Part shown: one piece after another, positions 1 through 6,587 of the stretch | Numbering within the stretch: position 1 is the first letter of the stretch | Layout of the letters: each line of letters begins with the position of its first letter | NCBI GenBank assembly: GCA_013002625.1 | Contig: JABDJE010000322.1 | Location: 1-10,613 of the forward strand | Direction: 5' to 3' | DNA: 10,613 nt | Source: Saprospiraceae bacterium | GTDB taxonomy: Bacteria; Bacteroidota; Bacteroidia; Chitinophagales; Saprospiraceae | Made by a program: the position numbers and the translations under genes | Notes under the pieces: model-generated | Told to the model about the DNA's origin: nothing | The model's database searches: none | What the model saw: the letters and a program-made list of their open reading frames with translations, nothing else

Positions 1-471
1 GTTGTAATATGCACAATGACAGCACTCGTAATCATCTTTTATAATAACGGTGGATATTTTGATTATGGTGCTGATGGCGGTGTGGTAACAATCGATGGCG
101 CTTCGTATGAAGGTGCAACACTGACATCCAAAGCTTTTGGATCCGTGTTGCCGTGGTTCCCATTTGTGTTAACAATTGCAATTATCCTCTTTGCCATTTC
201 AACAATGATATCGTGGTCATATTATGGTCTTCAGTCATGGATGTTTTTATTTGGTAGAAATAAAAAATCAGACTTGAGTTATAAGATATTATTTCTTGTT
301 TTTATCGTCATTGGTGCAGCAGCTAGTATGGATGCCGTATGGGGATTCTCAGATGCAATGATATTGGCGCTGGTATTTCCAAACATGATCGGCTTGTTCA
401 TTTTGTTCCCTAAGGTCAAAGAAGAACTGAGCAAGTATTTAAACGCTATAAAATCAAGTAACGGAAAGTAA
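1..471 (+). CDS. Sodium:alanine/glycine symporter (AGCS family), C-terminal part only
   Basis: This is the last 156 codons of an inner-membrane cation:amino-acid symporter. The reading frame is open from base 1 (VVICTMTALVI), so the true start lies upstream of the window and the ATG at 16 is internal. The opening VICTMTALVI and the downstream stretch around ISTMISWSYYGLQ match the conserved C-terminal half of the AGCS (alanine/glycine:cation symporter) family. I see the end of one membrane helix at the start, a strong helix around bases 160-225, and two more around 283-345 and 352-410. A short charged tail (KVKEELSKYL and following) faces the cytoplasm by inference. The family imports alanine or glycine with Na+; which substrate applies here cannot be read from this fragment. 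The stop is only 3 bases before folK in the same frame, which suggests co-transcription. Confidence 0.88.
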   Translation, partial: VVICTMTALVIIFYNNGGYFDYGADGGVVTIDGASYEGATLTSKAFGSVLPWFPFVLTIAIILFAISTMISWSYYGLQSWMFLFGRNKKSDLSYKILFLVFIVIGAAASMDAVWGFSDAMILALVFPNMIGLFILFPKVKEELSKYLNAIKSSNGK

Positions 472-474
472 TCT

Positions 475-960
475 TTGGAAGTTTGTATTCTTCATCTAGG
501 GTCCAATCTAGGAGACCCTCAACACAATATAAGCTTAGCGGAATATCTGATAGCTAAGCGGATTGGGCTTATTGGTGCCAAATCAAGGCTCTATACAACA
601 GAACCTTGGGGTGAAGTAGATCAAAATCCTTTTGTCAACAATGCTTTGGTCGTCAACACCAACTTAAGTGCTGAGGAAGTATTGAGAGAAATCTCAACTA
701 TCGAAAAAAAAATGGGCAGAACTAGAACCGAACAATGGGGACCAAGGATTATCGACATTGATATTATCTTCTATGCTGATCAAATAATTAAAAATGATGA
801 TCTAATCATACCTCATCCTCGATTAACTAATCGTAATTTTGTGCTATTCCCATTAGCTGACATTTGTCCTGATTTTGTTCATCCTGAAATGAAAAAAAGC
901 ATCAGGGCAATATTGACATCCAGCACCGATACATTGAAAGTCGAAGTTATACATGAGTAG
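475..960 (+). CDS. folK: 2-amino-4-hydroxy-6-hydroxymethyldihydropteridine pyrophosphokinase (HPPK)
   Basis: HPPK transfers pyrophosphate from ATP to 6-hydroxymethyl-7,8-dihydropterin, the step before dihydropteroate synthase in folate synthesis, in the cytoplasm. At 161 residues it is the usual length for the stand-alone enzyme. Visible signatures are the N-terminal LGSNLGDP (residues 8-15), WGPRIIDIDI (88-97) with the two metal-binding aspartates D94 and D96, and the PHPR segment (113-116) followed by NFVLFPLADI. The start is a TTG: an in-frame stop ends at 471, only one codon upstream, and no earlier start is possible; the next ATG would remove the LGSNLGDP motif. A purine-rich GGAAAG at 463-468 inside the end of the symporter gene could serve as ribosome site. 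The gene ends 8 bases inside the kinase gene. All key residues appear intact. Confidence 0.95.
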   Translation: MEVCILHLGSNLGDPQHNISLAEYLIAKRIGLIGAKSRLYTTEPWGEVDQNPFVNNALVVNTNLSAEEVLREISTIEKKMGRTRTEQWGPRIIDIDIIFYADQIIKNDDLIIPHPRLTNRNFVLFPLADICPDFVHPEMKKSIRAILTSSTDTLKVEVIHE

Positions 961-1603
961 CAGCATACCATATAAATACATATGTATTGAAGGGAATATT
1001 GGAAGCGGCAAAACTTCCCTCGTGGAGAAGTTATGTTCCGATATTAGTGGACGTGCTCTGCTTGAACAATTTGAGAATAACCCCTTCCTTCCACTGTTCT
1101 ATCAGAATCCAGAACGCTATGCATTTACCGTGGAACTGTTCTTTATGACTGAAAGGTTCAAGCAACTCCAGAATATTGATGCCACACCTGATTTGTTTAC
1201 GGAATATTTAATTTCCGATTTCAGCTTTATCAAGACACAATTATTCGCTCGAAAAAACCTACAGGAAGAAGAATACAGGTTATTTCAAATGTTATTCTCC
1301 GTGCTGAATAATCAATTCACCAAACCAGATATCATGGTTTATCTTCACAGGGATATTGAGTTTCTGATTCAAAATATTGCGCAAAGAGATCGTGCTTATG
1401 AAAAGGATTTAAAGCCTGAGTACCTGAAAAAAATCCAAGACTCCTACTTTGAGTATCTCAGAAATATTACTTCTTTTCCAGTGTTGATTCTTGATATAAA
1501 AAACTTGGACTTTTTGCGCAACGAGCCCAGTTATGAAGCGATTAAGTTTTTGATCTCTAAAACTTATACGCCCGGTGTTCATCGCATTTCTGTCAATGTA
1601 TAA
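953..1603 (+). CDS. Deoxynucleoside kinase (dCK/dGK/dNK family)
   Basis: A 216-residue cytoplasmic kinase that phosphorylates deoxynucleosides for dNTP salvage; the exact base preference (dA, dG, dC) cannot be assigned from sequence alone. The P-loop is GNIGSGKT (14-21). LLEQF (37-41) with E39 or its neighbour E41 sits where the family has its catalytic Glu, followed by NPFLPLFYQNPERYAF and ELFFMTERFKQL, the typical substrate-cleft helix. The LID region is QRDRAYE (144-150) with R145 and R147, then YLKKIQDSYFEYL. The family's E/D-R-S motif reads D-F-S (89-91) here. I recall D-Y or D-F variants from other Bacteroidota, so I regard this as a lineage form. The ATG lies within the end of folK (8-base overlap), implying translational coupling. 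The gene ends 6 bases from the convergent LytTR gene. Confidence 0.9.
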   Translation: MSSSIPYKYICIEGNIGSGKTSLVEKLCSDISGRALLEQFENNPFLPLFYQNPERYAFTVELFFMTERFKQLQNIDATPDLFTEYLISDFSFIKTQLFARKNLQEEEYRLFQMLFSVLNNQFTKPDIMVYLHRDIEFLIQNIAQRDRAYEKDLKPEYLKKIQDSYFEYLRNITSFPVLILDIKNLDFLRNEPSYEAIKFLISKTYTPGVHRISVNV

Positions 1604-1609
1604 ATGTCT

Positions 1610-2317
1610 TTAACCAATTAGATTCATAACGGCCCGAATTTGTTTTGTATAAGTTCGGCCAAACGGTATTTTATTCCCTCTGGCTATTAGAAACCGTTCT
1701 GCAAAATCGATTTTTGCAATGTCATATTTGTGCACTGCATAGTTTCGATGCACCCGAATGAAGGAAGAAAAATTGGATTTCTCCAATAGCCGGGATAATG
1801 AGTATTTGATGGTATATTTTTCTTCACCGACATACAGATTCGTATAATTTCCTTCAGAATTGAGGTAGTCTATATTATCTAGATTAATTTTTTGAAATGT
1901 ATTGTTGGCCTTGATGAAAATATATTTGTTGTATAAATAATTTGATGAATACACTTCGGATAAATCATCGGCGATATTGTGTAAGATCGACTCCAAAGTA
2001 TATGCTGTAAAAGGAAAAACGAGGTAAAAACAGTGCTTAAGTCGCTCTGACATAATATAATGATCCCGTGAATCTGATTTATCAATCAATACTGTAGGCA
2101 AAGGATATTGCGTCATGACTTCGAGCAATTTATCCTCTTCCAGATGATCAGCAAAATCAGTTGAAAGAATCAATATATCTGGTCTGTGAAAATCAATAAG
2201 AGAACCCAATTTATTGGGGTCAATAATTTGAGCGACTATAGAAAATTTTTCGTTTTTGATAAATGCGCTTACTACATCCAACAAAAGCGGATCCGATATT
2301 GCAATTACAATATTCAC
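1610..2317 (-). CDS. LytTR-domain DNA-binding regulator with degenerate receiver domain
   Basis: A 235-residue cytoplasmic transcription regulator. Residues about 130-235 form a clear LytTR DNA-binding domain: KYIFIKANNTFQKINLDNID, then YLNSEGNYTNLYV, a SLSRLLEK helix, FIRVHRNYAVH and the closing GNKIPFGRTY. Residues 1-120 have the size and strand/helix rhythm of a CheY-like receiver (MNIVIAISDP, then RPDILIL, PTVLID, YLVFPF). However, the residue after PDILIL where the phosphoacceptor Asp normally sits is Ser52, the usual switch Lys before the Pro is Phe101, and the N-terminal acidic pair is reduced to S8-D9. It is therefore probably not controlled by ordinary Asp phosphorylation (inference). 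No sensor histidine kinase is adjacent. The start is GTG at 2317; the only in-frame sequence upstream before a stop at 2336-2338 has no ATG. It is divergent from the secreted protease gene, so that gene is a possible but unproven target. Confidence 0.9.
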   Translation of the reverse strand: MNIVIAISDPLLLDVVSAFIKNEKFSIVAQIIDPNKLGSLIDFHRPDILILSTDFADHLEEDKLLEVMTQYPLPTVLIDKSDSRDHYIMSERLKHCFYLVFPFTAYTLESILHNIADDLSEVYSSNYLYNKYIFIKANNTFQKINLDNIDYLNSEGNYTNLYVGEEKYTIKYSLSRLLEKSNFSSFIRVHRNYAVHKYDIAKIDFAERFLIARGNKIPFGRTYTKQIRAVMNLIG

Positions 2318-2673
2318 TTGGTTAGGGGTTAGAATTTATTCATGCTAAGAAAAACACTTTTTGATAAAACGAGTAGTATTATTAAGAATAAGTGATAATT
2401 GAAAAAAAATAGATGATCAAACGAAGCTTACTGACAGTTACACGACATCAAATCCAAGATTTCTCTAAAAATCGGCCATATTGCCTTAATTCAATTTTAA
2501 AATGAGAATCATCTATATTATTTTTAGAGCTTTTAGAATCATTACCACCCAATCGAGTTTATACGCTTGATAAAATGCCTAACGCATTAAGCTCAACTAT
2601 CTTTAAATACAGAATTTTGTATAATAATATTTGAATTAGAGAAAATCCTGGTTTCTTAAAATTGACATGTTGC
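2318..2673. other. Divergent intergenic region, AT-rich, no gene seen
   Basis: These 356 bases separate the GTG of the LytTR gene (leftward) from the ATG of the metalloprotease gene (rightward). I see no plausible coding frame, tRNA or structured RNA. The sequence is AT-rich and should contain promoters for both genes. No perfect TAnnTTTG box was found on either strand. The nearest candidates for the rightward gene are one-mismatch matches at 2612-2619 (GAATTTTG) and 2626-2633 (AATATTTG), and a TATAAT at 2620-2625. A 10-base inverted repeat with widely spaced arms and an 8-base direct repeat are recorded separately. Confidence 0.6.
2463..2529. repeat. Perfect 10-base inverted repeat with 47-base spacer
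   Basis: CTCTAAAAAT at 2463-2472 is the exact reverse complement of ATTTTTAGAG at 2520-2529. The flanking bases do not extend the match. The arms are AT-rich, so a chance origin is quite possible. It lies between the LytTR gene and the protease gene and could be a paired operator or the stem of a long-looped RNA structure; nothing in the sequence decides between these. Confidence 0.45.
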
Positions 2674-5600
2674 ATGAAAACTAATTTACTTTTCGTCTTT
2701 GCCTTCTTTTATCTTTCAATAATAAATGCCCAATTCGATACAGAAAAAGCAATTGTTGACAATTACATTCAATCTAGCTTTAGTACCTGGGGATTAGAGA
2801 GCAGTGATGTTGAAGGGTTGTTTATTACCGATCAACATCAGTCCAAAAAAAGTAAAATAACACATTTGTATTATAGACAATCTCTGAACGGGATTGAAAT
2901 CTTCAACAGCAACTCGGATGCACATATCAGCAATGGAAGATTGATTAGTTTTCATCATAATATGCTTTCAAATATTGCGTCGCGCGCCAACACAAGTGAA
3001 CCCGGGATCACACATGCTCAAGCCGTTGAAAGTGCAGCGACACATTTAGGCAATGACCTCAATTACACCCTTGATCTGAAGCAAGAAAGTACAGGAGCTC
3101 CACAGAAAAAAATATATGAAGCCCCACAGTTGGCCCATGAAGATATTTCTATCCAATTGACATATTTTCCCAGAGAAAAAGATTTGATTCTTTCCTATGA
3201 AATTGCCATTAACGACATCGCCACCAATAAATTCTGGCAGGTATTTGTTGATGCTTCGACAGGTGAAGTTTTGGAAAAAGTCTCTTGGACTTCAGAATGT
3301 AATTTTATGCCTTTTGATCCAAATGGGGCTTTAGGTGATCACACACATGAAAATTGTGAAGGGCATGGGTATAAAACACCCGATCACGTCGTCGTGGCAA
3401 AAGATATTTCCAAAGAAAAAAATAATGCCGAAGAGCGTTTTCTAATGCCTTCTGTTTATCATGTATTTCCAGAACCACATCTGGCTCCGTTAGATGGTCC
3501 CAAGGGTATCAAAAACGATCCTTGGTTGAACGCACCCAATGCTTCGCCCTATGGTTGGCATGACACAAATGGCGCTGCTGGTGCTGAATTTGAATACACA
3601 CGTGGTAACAATGTATTGGCTCAGGAGGACAGGAATGGAAACAATGGCTCTGGCTACAGGCCTGACGGAGGGCCGAATTTAGACTTTGATTTCCCATTTG
3701 ATGAACACGATGATCCTGTGGACTACCAGGACTTTGCAATTACGAATTTATTCTATTGGAATAATTTGATGCACGATGTTTGGTATCAATACGGGTTTGA
3801 TGAAGTGAGCGGTAATTTCCAGGAAAACAACTACGGAAATGGCGGTTCCGCGACTGATGGTGTTAACGCAGATGCCCAAGATGGGAGCGGCACAAACAAC
3901 GCTAACTTTTCGACACCTACCGATGGTGGAAACCCAAGAATGCAGATGTTTGAATGGAGTGCAAAAAAGGCCAACATATTCAGTGTAAGTTCACCATCCA
4001 ATATCGCTCGGCACTATGGATGTGCTGGCGCAAGCTGGGGACCCCAGGATGCCATCGTCAGTGGTGAAATTGTATTGGCAACACCGAATAATGGATGTAA
4101 TTCGCTCACAAATCCAGGCGCAATAAATGGTAAAGTTGCCTTAATAGACAGAGGTACATGCGGCTTTACTACGAAAGTTCAAAATGCACAGGCCGCTGGC
4201 GCTGTTGCTGCGATAGTATGTCAGAACAATGCTTCTCCTCCATTTAATATGGGAGGAAGCGGCGGAAGTATTACAATACCAGCCATAATGATAAGCAAAC
4301 TTAATTGTGATACAATTAAAGCATATTTACCTGGTGTTGTGGGTACGCTTGATGTTAATTCTCCAGTACTGAAGGATAGCGATTTGGAAAATGGAATAAT
4401 AGCCCACGAATATGGGCATGGAATATCTATTAGATTGACCGGTGGGCCTGGCACATCTTCCTGTTTAAATAACCAAGAGCAAATGGGTGAAGGATGGTCA
4501 GACTGGTTTGGAATGGTAATGACCATTCAAGAAGGTGACATTGATATCGCAGGCAGAGGAATGGGTGCTTATGTAACAGGAGAACCACTCAACGATGAGG
4601 GCATCAGAACTTTTCCATACACAACGGATATAAATATAAATACACATACTTACGATGATATTAAGTCCTTATCAGTGCCACACGGTGTAGGATCCGTATG
4701 GTGTGAAATGTTATGGGAAATGACATGGGGGTTGATCGATCAGCATGGTTGGGATTCTGACCTATACAATGGAACAGGAGGCAATAATATTGCTATGGAA
4801 CTGGTCATTGAAGGATTGAAACTTCAACCATGTCAGCCGGGTTTTGTTGATGGCCGAGATGCCATTCTGTTGGCAGATCAAAATCTCAATGGTGGTGCTA
4901 ACGAATGTATTATCTGGGAGGCCTTCGCAAAGCGAGGATTAGGTTTCAGTGCAAATCAAGGAAGTACAGGGTCCAGATCTGATGGTACGGAAGCCTTTGA
5001 TATGCCACCTGCTTGCGTTGATACTGTGATATTTACAAAAAATTCGTCTCTTCAGATACCATCAGGTTTTGACCTCAATTACTCTATAAGTCTTATCAAT
5101 AATACCCAGAATGATCTCACAAATGTGACCATTCTGGATACCTTGCCTCCAAATACCTCTTTGGTGGCTGGAACATTATCGTGTGGCACGGAAAGCGGCG
5201 GCATAATCACGATAAATATTCCAACAGTAGCCAGTGGGTCAGATGTAACATGTGAATATTCAGTTACTACTTCATCTATTCCTAATTCAATGCTTCAATT
5301 TTTTGATGGTGTTGAAAATGGAACAGCCAATTGGACAGTAAGCAGCACTCAGGGTGCAGCGACATTTGTAACGGATAATTCAAATCCTTTTGTAGGAACA
5401 ACATCTTGGTTTATCGATAATGTAGCACCGAACAATACTGACTTTCTAACTTCAGTGCCTATCGTCCTTGGCTCAAATCCCATCTTCGGATTTCAACATT
5501 CTTATGATACAGAAACCAATTGGGATGGTGGTATGGTGGAGATTTCAACCGACAATGGAAGCAACTGGACAGACCTTGAGGATGATTTTTTTGTAAATGG

Positions 5601-6582
5601 TTATAATGGTGTTTTGGGCAACTCAAGTAACAATGATATTGACAACAGACCTGCATTTACTGGAAACAGTACTGGATATATTGAGTCCCTCATAGATCTT
5701 TCCAATTACGCAAATCAAACCGTTTTGATAAGATTCTTTTTCGGATCTGATAACAATACATTTGAGGATGGTTGGTACATCGATGACATTGCTTTGTATG
5801 ATGCCAACTATCTTGTCAATACCGCTTGTGTAACCAATGATCAAAATGAGAATTACTGTTCAACAGCAACTACATTAATCAAGACGGATTGTGCAGGATC
5901 ACCATTGCTGGTATTTGAAGACAGCGATAATGATAACTTTGGTGACAACAGCACAGCGGCCACGCTTTGTGATATTCCTCCGGGGTTTGTTCTTGTGGGT
6001 GGAGATTGCAACGATTCTAATCCTACCGTGTATCCGGGTGCACCAGAATTATGCGATGGTATAGATAATGATTGTGATGATATTATCGATGAAGGATGTG
6101 GTATGGTTATCTGTGATGGCGATACGATTATAATTAATAATTTCACTCAGAGTGCGTACCACGCAAAAGACCACATACAGTCAGATGCTGTACTAACAAT
6201 CGGTAACAGTGCATTGATAACAGCGGGTATTGATATTGATTTGATTGCAGGTTTTGAAGTTGAATCAGGTGCGGAGTTTGATGCATATATCGCTGATTGC
6301 AGTACCATGATGATGATATCTCCTGAAGGAGAGAATGAATCATTTTTATCGAATGATAAGGACTGGAAGGAAATTGACAGTTTACTAAAGCAAAATGGCG
6401 CTACTGTTCACATTTACGATGCCACATCAACATTGGTAAAGTCGTTTGATAATACGGACAAGACAACAAAAGCTATCGATATCCAAGGTTTTATTGAAAC
6501 ACAAAACCAGGGTATATATACCATTGATATACATACAAATGGATTGAGTATCAGCAAGAAGTACCTACAATTGCAATTTTAG
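2674..6582 (+). CDS. Secreted M36 (fungalysin-family) zinc metalloprotease with PA, DUF11, jelly-roll, MopE-like and T9SS-type C-terminal modules
   Basis: A 1302-residue secreted protease. I chose ATG 2674 (MKTNLLFVFAFFYLSIINAQ): it gives a compact signal peptide cleaved near residue 19-20, whereas the in-frame TTG at 2662 only adds MTCC. Residues about 45-100 resemble the fungalysin/thermolysin propeptide (YYRQSLNGIEIFN), followed by a PepSY-like stretch to about 210. The M36 catalytic region spans about 240-780, with NLFYWNNLMHDVWYQYGFDE near 357-376. Zinc and catalysis: H578-E-Y-G-H582, with E606 in MGEGWSDWF as likely third ligand. A PA (protease-associated) domain is inserted at about 435-560 (GKVALIDRGTCGF, AGAVAAIV). 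The tail carries a DUF11-like domain (782-871, LDTLPPNTSLVAG), a MAM/M6-like beta-sandwich (872-1045, GWYIDDIALYD), a MopE-like metal-binding motif (1080-1143, GGDCNDSNP, LCDGIDNDCDD) and a coathanger-like segment (1143-1210). It ends in a T9SS type A-like domain (GIYTIDI, ISKKYLQL). All catalytic residues are present. Substrate is unknown; nutrition or processing of surface proteins are both possible. Confidence 0.95.
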   Translation: MKTNLLFVFAFFYLSIINAQFDTEKAIVDNYIQSSFSTWGLESSDVEGLFITDQHQSKKSKITHLYYRQSLNGIEIFNSNSDAHISNGRLISFHHNMLSNIASRANTSEPGITHAQAVESAATHLGNDLNYTLDLKQESTGAPQKKIYEAPQLAHEDISIQLTYFPREKDLILSYEIAINDIATNKFWQVFVDASTGEVLEKVSWTSECNFMPFDPNGALGDHTHENCEGHGYKTPDHVVVAKDISKEKNNAEERFLMPSVYHVFPEPHLAPLDGPKGIKNDPWLNAPNASPYGWHDTNGAAGAEFEYTRGNNVLAQEDRNGNNGSGYRPDGGPNLDFDFPFDEHDDPVDYQDFAITNLFYWNNLMHDVWYQYGFDEVSGNFQENNYGNGGSATDGVNADAQDGSGTNNANFSTPTDGGNPRMQMFEWSAKKANIFSVSSPSNIARHYGCAGASWGPQDAIVSGEIVLATPNNGCNSLTNPGAINGKVALIDRGTCGFTTKVQNAQAAGAVAAIVCQNNASPPFNMGGSGGSITIPAIMISKLNCDTIKAYLPGVVGTLDVNSPVLKDSDLENGIIAHEYGHGISIRLTGGPGTSSCLNNQEQMGEGWSDWFGMVMTIQEGDIDIAGRGMGAYVTGEPLNDEGIRTFPYTTDININTHTYDDIKSLSVPHGVGSVWCEMLWEMTWGLIDQHGWDSDLYNGTGGNNIAMELVIEGLKLQPCQPGFVDGRDAILLADQNLNGGANECIIWEAFAKRGLGFSANQGSTGSRSDGTEAFDMPPACVDTVIFTKNSSLQIPSGFDLNYSISLINNTQNDLTNVTILDTLPPNTSLVAGTLSCGTESGGIITINIPTVASGSDVTCEYSVTTSSIPNSMLQFFDGVENGTANWTVSSTQGAATFVTDNSNPFVGTTSWFIDNVAPNNTDFLTSVPIVLGSNPIFGFQHSYDTETNWDGGMVEISTDNGSNWTDLEDDFFVNGYNGVLGNSSNNDIDNRPAFTGNSTGYIESLIDLSNYANQTVLIRFFFGSDNNTFEDGWYIDDIALYDANYLVNTACVTNDQNENYCSTATTLIKTDCAGSPLLVFEDSDNDNFGDNSTAATLCDIPPGFVLVGGDCNDSNPTVYPGAPELCDGIDNDCDDIIDEGCGMVICDGDTIIINNFTQSAYHAKDHIQSDAVLTIGNSALITAGIDIDLIAGFEVESGAEFDAYIADCSTMMMISPEGENESFLSNDKDWKEIDSLLKQNGATVHIYDATSTLVKSFDNTDKTTKAIDIQGFIETQNQGIYTIDIHTNGLSISKKYLQLQF

Positions 6583-6587
6583 CGCAT

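Noticed and set aside
1879..2085. Second leftward frame inside the LytTR gene
   Set aside because: An alternative frame of the same strand overlapping the conserved regulator; no domain.
2434..2442. ACAGTTACA as a LytTR binding site
   Set aside because: It matches the general LytTR half-site in only part of its positions and there is no second copy at the usual spacing of about two helical turns.
2505..2542. Direct repeat AGAATCAT (2505-2512 and 2535-2542), exactly 30 bases apart
   Set aside because: An 8-base repeat in about 350 AT-rich bases is expected by chance; the three-turn spacing is suggestive but not enough.
2662..2673. TTG at 2662 as start of the metalloprotease gene
   Set aside because: It adds only MTCC before an ATG that begins a well-formed signal peptide; ATG 2674 is the simpler start.
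3509..6343. Leftward open frames inside the protease gene
   Set aside because: All lie opposite conserved M36 or C-terminal module sequence and encode nothing recognisable; they are antisense shadows.
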